Shown in pieces: positions 22,523-29,406 of a DNA stretch of 32,882 nt (positions are counted from its first letter, which is position 1; the number at the start of each line of letters is the position of its first letter). This DNA comes from Bacteroidales bacterium. Its GTDB lineage: Bacteria; Bacteroidota; Bacteroidia; Bacteroidales; P3. The notes under the pieces are model-generated. The model searched no databases. It was not told the DNA's origin and was given only the letters and a program-made list of their open reading frames with translations. The stretch covers positions 1 through 32,882 of the forward strand of contig JAEEIS010000157.1 in the NCBI GenBank assembly GCA_016281475.1, given 5' to 3'. The position numbers were made by a program, and so were the translations under genes.

Positions 22523-23188
22523 ATGAAGCTATACCTTGTACCCACCCCAGTTGGCAACCTCGGCGACATGACATTTCGTGCCGTCGAGGTGCTGAAAGGT
22601 GTCGACTTGATACTGGCGGAAGACACACGCACATCGCGAGTGGTGATGCAGCATTACGGCATCGCCACCCCCATGCAGTCATACCATATTCACAACGAGC
22701 ACCAGACGCTACAACACATCATCGAAAAGCTGCTGGCGGGTATGACCATTGCGCTAGTCACCGACGCAGGGACACCAGGCATTAGCGACCCCGGATTCTT
22801 GTTGGTACGCGAAGCGGTCAAGAACGACATCCCTGTGGAGACCCTTCCCGGTGCCACAGCCTTTGTGCCGGCATTGGTCGGCAGCGGCCTGCCCTGCGAC
22901 AGGTTTGTCTTCCTTGGCTTCCTCCCACACAAAAAAGGTCGACAAACAGCCATTCAACAACTGGCACAGGAAACAAGGACGATGATCATCTACGAATCCC
23001 CTTTCCGTCTGGTGAAGCTCCTCGAAGAGCTGATGACAGTGTTGGGAGAGGAACGACAGGTGAGCATATCGCGCGAAATCAGCAAACTGCACGAAGAGAC
23101 CGTGCGCGGACCCCTGATTCAAGTCCACGACCATTTTGCCCAATCCGACGTGAAAGGAGAAATCGTCGTGGTGCTGGCAGGAACGTGA
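22523..23188 (+). CDS. rsmI: 16S rRNA (cytidine1402-2'-O)-methyltransferase RsmI
   Basis: SAM-dependent 2'-O-methylation of C1402 in the ribosomal P site. Length 222 aa from the ATG at 22523. I reject the longer frame from 22454, since its 23 extra residues are translated repeat. Tetrapyrrole-methylase fold: LVPTPVGNLGDMTFRAVEVL, ILAEDTRTSRVV, LVTDAGTPGISDPG and ETLPGATAFVPALVGSGLP, then FLGFLPHKKGR and RQVSISREISKLHEE. It lacks the extra C-terminal domain of the longer E. coli protein, as in other Bacteroidota as far as I know. Confidence 0.95.
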   Translation: MKLYLVPTPVGNLGDMTFRAVEVLKGVDLILAEDTRTSRVVMQHYGIATPMQSYHIHNEHQTLQHIIEKLLAGMTIALVTDAGTPGISDPGFLLVREAVKNDIPVETLPGATAFVPALVGSGLPCDRFVFLGFLPHKKGRQTAIQQLAQETRTMIIYESPFRLVKLLEELMTVLGEERQVSISREISKLHEETVRGPLIQVHDHFAQSDVKGEIVVVLAGT

Positions 23189-23312
23189 GAATTGAAATTC
23201 TGTGATTAGTGATAAATAGACAAATGTGATTAAAATGAAAATTGAAATCTCGCGGGAGAGACCCATAACCCGATTCCGCGAAGTTTCAATCTTCATCTTT
23301 CAATTTCTTAAC
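23186..23312. repeat. TTGAAA-arm repeat with GC core, between rsmI and mgtC
   Basis: TTGAAATT at 23190 and ATGAAAATTGAAATCTCGCGG (start near 23234) face GCGAAGTTTCAATCTTCATCTTTCAATTT (near 23278-23309; partial motifs quoted). The core between the arms contains CGCGGGAGAGACCC and CCGCG, and is unlike the cores of the other copies. The ends are approximate. Confidence 0.65.
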
Positions 23313-23331
23313 CCTCTAACCATTACAAAAC

Positions 23332-23799
23332 ATGCCGCTAGATGTTTTTCTCAACAGACTGATATGTGCCATGGTGGCAGGCACGGCCATCGGACTCGAA
23401 CGCCAACTGCGCAATCGAAATGCCGGCCTGGCTGTGAACGCGCTGGTGGCGGTAGGAGCGTGCATATTTATTCTTATATCAGAAAACGTCATCACCACCG
23501 CCATACAAAACGGAGGCCTCGTCAACAACGACAACCTTCGCGTCCTCTCCCAAGTGGTCACGGGCATTGGATTCTTAGGAGCCGGTGTCATCATGAAAAA
23601 CGGACTCACCATCCACGGACTAAACAGTGCCGCCACCATCTGGTGTAGTGCTGCCATAGGATGCCTTTGCGGTTACGGCATGTGGCGCTACGCCGCAATA
23701 GCCGTGGGCGTTGTGCTATTTATCAACTGGATAATAAAAAACTTTGAAATCTTTGTAGAAAAAAAGAATCAAGACCGCGATAACACCGACAATGCTTGA
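23332..23799 (+). CDS. MgtC/SapB family inner-membrane protein
   Basis: A 155-aa membrane protein with about four transmembrane helices. Conserved features: GTAIGLERQLRNRNAGLAVNALVAVGA at the start (quoted in part: GLERQLRNRNAGL), VVTGIGFLGAGVIMKNG in the middle and GLNSAATIWCSAAIGCLCGYG. It lacks the cytoplasmic ACT-like C-terminal domain of virulence-type MgtC and ends in a short charged tail (KKNQDRDNTDNA), so it is the SapB-like short form. Family members have been linked to low-magnesium growth and to regulation of P-type or F-type ATPases, but transport has not been shown. The role here is unknown. Confidence 0.85.
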   Translation: MPLDVFLNRLICAMVAGTAIGLERQLRNRNAGLAVNALVAVGACIFILISENVITTAIQNGGLVNNDNLRVLSQVVTGIGFLGAGVIMKNGLTIHGLNSAATIWCSAAIGCLCGYGMWRYAAIAVGVVLFINWIIKNFEIFVEKKNQDRDNTDNA

Positions 23800-23800
23800 A

Positions 23801-24056
23801 TGGATAATCAGACTTTCAGATATTCGGATTTTCAGACAATCTGTCTATCCAAATAACTATCCTACCCGAAAGTCCGTTTATGCAAAAGAAATGAAACTTT
23901 TTAACCTTTTCTGCGTATAATCTATCATTGCTTGAATATGTAAATCATTGCTTGAATGCTTAAATGTGTTAATGTTTGTGTAACCACTAAAACAATCAGA
24001 TAATCAAGCATTAAATCCACTCGATCAATCAAGCAATCAGACAATCAAACAATAAA
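23801..24056. repeat. Mixed repeat region upstream of lon
   Basis: The 270-nt gap holds two repeat types. At 23801-23880 are GGATAATCAGACTTTCAG/ATTCGGATTTTCAG units, related to 31505-31560. At 23930-24056 are repeated ATTGCTTGAAT and its complement AATCAAGCAATCAG in facing arrays that can fold into a long imperfect hairpin just before the lon ATG. I see no clear TTTG/TAnnTTTG pair and no heat-shock operator. Confidence 0.7.
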
Positions 24057-24069
24057 AGTAATACGCTAA

Positions 24070-26547
24070 ATGAAGAAACAAAACATACAAGAAGGACTGT
24101 TAGAGATGGATTTGGAACTCGACAAAATACTCTCTCCCGGAATGGATGCCGACGGCTTTGCATCACGTGCCGAGATTATACCCCTGGTCACTAAAGACGA
24201 CGAATCTTTCCTCCTATACGAAGAAGAAATACCCGACGACATGCCGTTGTTGCCGCTACGCGACAACGTGCTCTTCCCCGGTGTTGTGATGCCCATCACC
24301 GTAGGCCGCAAATCTTCGTTGCAGCTGCTGCGCATGGCTGAACGCAAGAATATGCGCATCATCGTTGTGGCTCAGAAAAACGACGTCGAAGAACCCACCA
24401 TCGCCGACCTCAACCAAATAGGCGTAATCGCCCGCGTGCTTCGCGTCATCGACCTCCCTCACGACAACACCTTGGCCGTGCTGCAAGGCACCATGAAATG
24501 CCTCCTCTCCAACATCACCCAAACCACGCCGTTCTACCACGGACAGGCTACCCTCATTGACGAAAACGAGAAGCCCAGCCACCCCCGATCCTTCCACAAC
24601 CGCGTGCTGGCCATACGCCGACGCTACGCTGAACTACAGCAAAAGAAAAACAATGGCAGCGGTTTCAACACCAAAGACATCATCAACTCACTGTCCAACA
24701 TTGGCAGCGACCGCATACTAATAAACTACATTGCCGCCCACCTCGACATCTCCAGTGCTGACAAACAGCAACTGCTCGACGCCTACGGCTATGAACGCCG
24801 TGCCGACATGGTGGCCGAATTTATCGAAAACGAACATGAGTTCTTCCGCATCCGCGACGACATCCAAGACAAGACCCGTCAAGAGATGGACCGCCAACAG
24901 CGCGAGTATTACCTCAACCAGCAGATGCGCGTCATTCAAGATGAACTCGGCGGCTCTTCCTCCGACCAAGAACTCCACCTGCTGCAAGAACGTGCCGCAA
25001 AGAAGCACTGGAGCAAGGCCGTAGGCGAAGCCTTCGACCACAGTATCGAAAAACTGCGGCGCACCCCTCCCCAGACACCCGACTATACCGTCGAACTCAA
25101 CTACGCCGAACTCCTGCTCGAGCTGCCCTGGGAAGAATATAGCAAAGACGACCTGCGCACCTCCCATGCACGCAAAGTGCTCGACCACGACCACTACGGA
25201 CTCGAGAAAGTCAAAGAACGCATCCTCGAATACATCGCCGTCCTCAGCCTCAAAGGCGACATGAAGAGCCCTATCCTCTGCCTCGTTGGTCCTCCGGGCA
25301 CCGGCAAGACCTCCCTAGGCAAAAGCATAGCCAGTGCTATGAAGCGCAAATATGTCCGCATGGCACTGGGCGGACTTCACGACGAAGCCGAAATCCGCGG
25401 ACACCGCAAAACCTACGTCGGTGCCATGCCCGGTCGCATCATCCAAAACATCAAGAAAGCAGGTGTCAGCAACCCAGTCTTCGTGTTGGACGAAATCGAC
25501 AAAGTGCAAGGCATGAGCCACAACGGCGACCCCACCTCAGCACTGCTCGAAGTGCTCGACCCCGAGCAGAACAACGCCTTCCACGACAACTACCTAGAGC
25601 TCGACTACGACCTCTCGCATGTCCTCTTTATCGCCACTGCCAACACCCTCAGCACCATCCAGCCCGCCTTGCTCGACCGCATGGAAATAATAGACCTCAG
25701 CGGTTACATCCTCGAAGAAAAAATCGAAATCGCCAAACGGCACCTCATCCCGCGCCAGCTCGAGAGCCACGGCTTCGCCAAACGCGAGTTGAAATTCGAC
25801 AACGAAGTACTCACCAACATCATCAACAACTACACCCGCGAGAGCGGAGTCCGACAATTTGAGAAAACCCTTGCCAAGATAGTCCGCCACCGTGCCGTGC
25901 TCAAGTCCGAAGGCTCCGACTTCGACCCCCGCATCCGCATCTCGGAGCTCAAAGAAATCCTCGGACTCCCCATCCACAACAGCGAGCACCGTGGCGACGA
26001 ACCCAAGGTGGGAGTCGTCACCGGACTGGCTTGGACCCAAGTCGGCGGTGAAATTCTTTTCATCGAATCCAGCATCAGTAAAGGCAAAGGCACCCTCACT
26101 ATGACTGGCAACCTCGGCGACGTGATGAAAGAATCCGCCACCCTCGCCTTTGAATACATCAAGGCCAACGCCAGCCAGTTCGACATCGATTCCGACCGTT
26201 TGGAGAACAGCAATATCCACATCCACGTCCCCGAAGGGGCCACACCAAAAGACGGCCCCTCCGCAGGGATCACCATGTTCGTTGCCATGGTCTCCGCACT
26301 CACTCAGCGCAAGGTCATCCCCACCATCGCCATGACGGGCGAAATCACCCTCCGCGGAGCCGTCACCGCCGTTGGCGGCATCAAAGAGAAAGTCCTTGCC
26401 GCCAAACGCGCCAACATCACCGACATCATCCTCTGCAACGACAACCGCCGCGACATCGAGGACATCCCATACCAATACCTCCAAGGTCTCACATTCCACT
26501 ACATATCCGAGATGAAAGATGCCCTCCCCATCGCATTCCAAAACTAG
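24070..26547 (+). CDS. lon: ATP-dependent protease Lon (LonA)
   Basis: Cytoplasmic AAA+ serine protease that degrades misfolded and selected regulatory proteins. The length of 825 aa is normal. After a short acidic extension, the LON substrate-binding domain starts near residue 58 (MPLLPLRDNVLFPGVVMP). A coiled helical region contains QREYYLNQQMRVIQDELG. The AAA+ module has Walker A GPPGTGKTS (about 407), Walker B VFVLDEIDK and the arginine-finger region LLDRMEIIDLSGY. The protease domain has the Ser-Lys dyad: Ser in DGPSAGITM (about 730) and Lys in IKEKVLAAKRA (about 773), 43 residues apart as in the E. coli enzyme. The next gene begins 9 nt after the stop. Wobble positions in the coding strand are markedly C-rich here and in the following gene. 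Confidence 0.98.
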   Translation: MKKQNIQEGLLEMDLELDKILSPGMDADGFASRAEIIPLVTKDDESFLLYEEEIPDDMPLLPLRDNVLFPGVVMPITVGRKSSLQLLRMAERKNMRIIVVAQKNDVEEPTIADLNQIGVIARVLRVIDLPHDNTLAVLQGTMKCLLSNITQTTPFYHGQATLIDENEKPSHPRSFHNRVLAIRRRYAELQQKKNNGSGFNTKDIINSLSNIGSDRILINYIAAHLDISSADKQQLLDAYGYERRADMVAEFIENEHEFFRIRDDIQDKTRQEMDRQQREYYLNQQMRVIQDELGGSSSDQELHLLQERAAKKHWSKAVGEAFDHSIEKLRRTPPQTPDYTVELNYAELLLELPWEEYSKDDLRTSHARKVLDHDHYGLEKVKERILEYIAVLSLKGDMKSPILCLVGPPGTGKTSLGKSIASAMKRKYVRMALGGLHDEAEIRGHRKTYVGAMPGRIIQNIKKAGVSNPVFVLDEIDKVQGMSHNGDPTSALLEVLDPEQNNAFHDNYLELDYDLSHVLFIATANTLSTIQPALLDRMEIIDLSGYILEEKIEIAKRHLIPRQLESHGFAKRELKFDNEVLTNIINNYTRESGVRQFEKTLAKIVRHRAVLKSEGSDFDPRIRISELKEILGLPIHNSEHRGDEPKVGVVTGLAWTQVGGEILFIESSISKGKGTLTMTGNLGDVMKESATLAFEYIKANASQFDIDSDRLENSNIHIHVPEGATPKDGPSAGITMFVAMVSALTQRKVIPTIAMTGEITLRGAVTAVGGIKEKVLAAKRANITDIILCNDNRRDIEDIPYQYLQGLTFHYISEMKDALPIAFQN

Positions 26548-26556
26548 CCCGTCGCC

Positions 26557-27972
26557 ATGAAACGCCTACCCCTCCTACTCATCCTGCTGGCCTCCTTCGC
26601 ACTCCATGCCCAAGCGCCGTTCGCTATCCATTCTCTACACCACATCCGCCTACCACAAGGACTTGACAATCTCTCCACCGTCGACAACCACCTCTTCGGA
26701 TACAACCACCTCTTGGTCAGCACACCCATCACCGAAAAGAACTCTACAGACCTTCAACCCGACACCCTCTGGGCCAGCCTCATACCCGATGCCGACTACA
26801 TTGTCCGCAACCCATCCGACAGTATCCTCTACTTCACCCGCCTTGATGCCGACGGCGTCACCAACCTCTATACTTACACTCCCAACCGTCTACGCAAAAT
26901 CCACCGCATCAACATCCATGGCTGGCAGCGCGACATCTGCCATCCCACATTCTCCCCCAATGGCACGATGATGATATTCGCCTCCCAAGGCAAAGTGGGA
27001 CTAGGCGGATACGACCTCTGGTGCTCCCTTTGGAACGGACACCGATGGACCCGTCCCATCAACCTAGGCAACACCATCAACACCCCCGGCAACGAAACTA
27101 ACCCCGTCTTCTACCACAACTTCCTCATTTTTACCTCCGACAGTATCCCCAACACCCAGCCTGGCCGCCATCTCTACGCCTTCCATATGCGCGAAACCTC
27201 CACCATCGACGAAATCATCTTCGACTCCTACACCATCCAACCCCTCCCCTACCCCATCAACAGTCACGGCGAAGACATGAACCTAGCCGTCCACCTCCCT
27301 TCATCACAAGGCTGGTGGATTTCCTCGCGCTCGGGCAAACGCGAACTGCACACCTTCTCTGGCGAATTGGCAGGAGTTCTGGTCGCAGGCACCGTAGCCG
27401 ACAACCACGGCCGCCCCATCCCCAACACCATAGTAAAAATCTCGCTGAACGGCCGGACCGTTGCCAACACCACCTCCGACACTAACGGCTATTACCAACT
27501 CTACGTCCTACCGAACGACGACTACATCCTCCAAGCCTCGCAAGGCGGCCACTTCAACTTCGAGCAAGAGATCCCCGTCATCCGCACCACCGAACGCCTC
27601 CTCGTCAACACCCTCACCCAAAACATTCAACTTCACACACTCCCCATCGCCCCCATCATCATCCAATCCCCATTCGGACAAGGCACCGCCATCCAACTCA
27701 CACCTGACGGCACCAACGCACTAAAGCCCATCGTCAACTCCTTGCGCGACAATCCACAAATCAAAGCCACCTTCACCATCTGCTACGACAAAACCGACGA
27801 CAATAGCTTCAATGATATACTCATCAATCATCGTATCAACACATTACAGCAATACCTACTCTCCAACCTTCCCTCAGACACCCAATTTTCCATAAAAAAC
27901 GGCAACAACACAGAAGAAACCACCCCTTCCCACACTAGTATCGATGCTATTTTTATCACCTATTACGAGTAA
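26557..27972 (+). CDS. PorE-like envelope protein: PD40 propeller, carboxypeptidase-regulatory-like and degenerate OmpA-like domains
   Basis: A 471-aa secreted protein with signal peptide MKRLPLLLILLASFALHAQ. The middle holds WD40/PD40 propeller blades (DSILYFTRLDADGVTNLYTY, HPTFSPNGTMMIFASQGK, GGYDLWCSLWNG, NPVFYHNFLIFTSD), then a carboxypeptidase-regulatory-like Ig domain (VAGTVADNHGRPIPNTIVKI, DTNGYYQLYVLP), then an OmpA-like stretch (LTPDGTNALKPIVNSLRDNP, NHRINTLQQYLLSNL). The order matches PorE of the type IX secretion system, except that the N-terminal TPR part and lipobox are absent and the OmpA residues that bind diaminopimelate are only partly kept. A direct peptidoglycan link is therefore uncertain. 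It is co-transcribed with lon, 9 nt apart; no functional link to proteolysis is known to me. Confidence 0.75.
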   Translation: MKRLPLLLILLASFALHAQAPFAIHSLHHIRLPQGLDNLSTVDNHLFGYNHLLVSTPITEKNSTDLQPDTLWASLIPDADYIVRNPSDSILYFTRLDADGVTNLYTYTPNRLRKIHRINIHGWQRDICHPTFSPNGTMMIFASQGKVGLGGYDLWCSLWNGHRWTRPINLGNTINTPGNETNPVFYHNFLIFTSDSIPNTQPGRHLYAFHMRETSTIDEIIFDSYTIQPLPYPINSHGEDMNLAVHLPSSQGWWISSRSGKRELHTFSGELAGVLVAGTVADNHGRPIPNTIVKISLNGRTVANTTSDTNGYYQLYVLPNDDYILQASQGGHFNFEQEIPVIRTTERLLVNTLTQNIQLHTLPIAPIIIQSPFGQGTAIQLTPDGTNALKPIVNSLRDNPQIKATFTICYDKTDDNSFNDILINHRINTLQQYLLSNLPSDTQFSIKNGNNTEETTPSHTSIDAIFITYYE

Positions 27973-28042
27973 CATATTAATCACACACACACAATATTAA
28001 GCATCATTTTTACACATCGCGACCAAGAAAAACAAAAAAAAA

Positions 28043-28074
28043 TTTGGTCAATTCAAAAAAAAGTAGTACTTTTG
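28043..28074 (+). promoter_or_regulatory. Bacteroidota-type promoter of tRNA-Pro
   Basis: TTTG at 28043-28046, a 20-nt spacer, then TACTTTTG at 28067-28074: an exact consensus match, 28 nt upstream of the mature tRNA 5' end. Confidence 0.85.
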
Positions 28075-28102
28075 CAACCGTTTTCAAGAGAAACAAAACG
28101 TT

Positions 28103-28176
28103 CGGGGCGTGGCGCAGTTGGCTAGCGCACTTGCATGGGGTGCAAGGGGTCGAAAGTTCGAGTCTTTTCGCCCCGA
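28103..28176 (+). tRNA. tRNA-Pro, anticodon GGG
   Basis: The full cloverleaf is visible. Acceptor stem 28103-28109 pairs with 28169-28175 (7 of 7); D arm GCGC/GCGC; anticodon stem CTTGC/GCAAG with loop ATGGGGT, so anticodon GGG at 28137-28139, reading CCC and CCU. The variable loop is 5 nt; the T arm has loop TTCGAGT. The discriminator base is A and no CCA is encoded, so CCA must be added after transcription. Flanked by its own promoter and terminator. Confidence 0.96.
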
Positions 28177-28182
28177 CGAAAT

Positions 28183-28210
28183 GAAAGGAGTTGAAAAACT
28201 CCTTTTTTTT
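28183..28210 (+). terminator. Rho-independent terminator after tRNA-Pro
   Basis: AAGGAGTT (28185-28192) pairs with AACTCCTT (28197-28204) around a GAAA tetraloop, followed by an uninterrupted T-run. It is placed correctly to end the tRNA transcript. Confidence 0.9.
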
Positions 28211-28271
28211 ATTCCCCACACAATAATAAACAAACACACGCGTTATCATCAAAATTATAAAAATAATCTCT

Positions 28272-29180
28272 ATGAAGAAACTGTACATTCTTTTAATTGC
28301 CTTGGCTCTCACCGCCGGCACAACCTATGCTCAGAGCAACGATTCCATCGAACGTGCCAAGCAGCAAGAGGCCTTATTGAAACAACAACAGAAAGAACAA
28401 GAAGAACTGCTCAAGCAGCAGCAGAAAGAGCAGGAACGCCTGATGCGCGAACAGCAGAAAGCCGCCGAAAAGGCCCAACAAGAACGCGCCAAAGAGCAAG
28501 AACAGCTCATCAAGCAGCAGCAGAAAGAGCAAGAGAAAGCCCTGAAGAAAGAGCAGGACCGCCAGAAACGCGAGCAGGCAAAGGCCGAACAGAAGGTTCG
28601 CCAACAGCAGAAAAAGGCCGAGAAAGAGCGTAAGCGCCAGGAGCACTACGCCGCCTGGGGCCGCAAGCCCAACTTCACTGCCGACCCCTCCGTCAGCATG
28701 CTCACCGACCGCCGCATCTACGGCCAAAACAACTACTACAACAGCATCGGTGCCAACCTTGGCGTCACTTTCGACTACCACCGTCCCATCGCCCGTCGTT
28801 GGGACTTCAACGTCGGCCTCGGCTATCGCTACACCATCTATTGCTACAGCCACCTAGGCATCACTGGCGACGGCATCACCGCTGCCTCCTACGATGAAAA
28901 GGAAAAGACCACCACCACCAGCACCATCATCCTCCCCGTCAAGCTCAGCCACATCAACAAGGACAACGAGCACGGCTGGTACGTCGGCGTCGTTCCCGGC
29001 TTCATGATCAACAAACCCGTCTACAACATGAACCGTCTCCGTCTCGACGTTGCCATCGGCACCCAGAGTCGCTGGCTCATCTTCGCCCCCGGCACCGAGG
29101 TTTACTTCAACCTCCTCCCCACCTACAAGAGCGGCAGCGGCAACATGATTCACGAATTTGGCATCCGCTTCACACTCTAA
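28272..29180 (+). CDS. Outer-membrane beta-barrel protein with long Gln-rich periplasmic coiled coil
   Basis: A 302-aa protein with signal peptide MKKLYILLIALALTAGTTYAQ. Residues 25 to about 125 are an uninterrupted charged Gln/Glu/Lys coiled coil with three copies of the repeat L(L/I)KQQQKEQE, then AEKERKRQEHYAAWGRKPN. From about 135 to the end, alternating amphipathic strands (YNSIGANLGVTFDYHRPI, WDFNVGLGYRYTIYCYSH, STIILPVKLSHI, HGWYVGVVPGFMIN, HEFGIRFTL with terminal aromatic/Leu) suggest a small eight-to-ten-stranded outer-membrane barrel. The helix could reach across the periplasm toward the wall. I know no named family with this layout. It lies between two terminators and so is probably monocistronic. 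Confidence 0.75.
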   Translation: MKKLYILLIALALTAGTTYAQSNDSIERAKQQEALLKQQQKEQEELLKQQQKEQERLMREQQKAAEKAQQERAKEQEQLIKQQQKEQEKALKKEQDRQKREQAKAEQKVRQQQKKAEKERKRQEHYAAWGRKPNFTADPSVSMLTDRRIYGQNNYYNSIGANLGVTFDYHRPIARRWDFNVGLGYRYTIYCYSHLGITGDGITAASYDEKEKTTTTSTIILPVKLSHINKDNEHGWYVGVVPGFMINKPVYNMNRLRLDVAIGTQSRWLIFAPGTEVYFNLLPTYKSGSGNMIHEFGIRFTL

Positions 29181-29214
29181 CCAAATCGGCAGATTCCTGC
29201 CCTTTGAATATCAC

Positions 29215-29250
29215 AAAAGCCCGACGCATGAAGCGCCAGGCTTCTTTTTA
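29215..29250 (+). terminator. Probable rho-independent terminator
   Basis: AAGCC (29217-29221) pairs with GGCTT (29239-29243), with an inner CGC/GCG pairing across a small internal bulge, then a T5 run. It is weaker than the two other terminators in the window but correctly placed after the barrel protein. Confidence 0.65.
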
Positions 29251-29261
29251 TGGTACATATA

Positions 29262-29306
29262 TGAAGTTAAAGAGGGTGTACTAAAAGGGAGCTAAAAAGG
29301 ACAATA
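29262..29306. repeat. Decayed GGGAGTTAAA repeat
   Basis: AAGTTAAAGAGGGTGTACTAAAAGGGAGCTAAAAAGG-type sequence (abbreviated here: units AGTTAAAGAGGG, ACTAAAAGGG, AGCTAAAAAGG) resembles the array at 15338-15406. The rest of the gap to 29406 shows no gene or promoter I can support. Confidence 0.5.
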
Positions 29307-29406
29307 CATTTGGCGACCAAGCATTTGTCCACTTTAAATTCCATTTCGACTCCATCTTTACTTCATCAATCAATAATAGTACCCACCTTAACAATACTCA
29401 GTATAA

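Noticed and set aside
23930..24056. CRISPR-like array of CAATCAAG repeats
   Set aside because: Units are too short and degenerate, with no regular spacers, both orientations are mixed and no cas genes are near.
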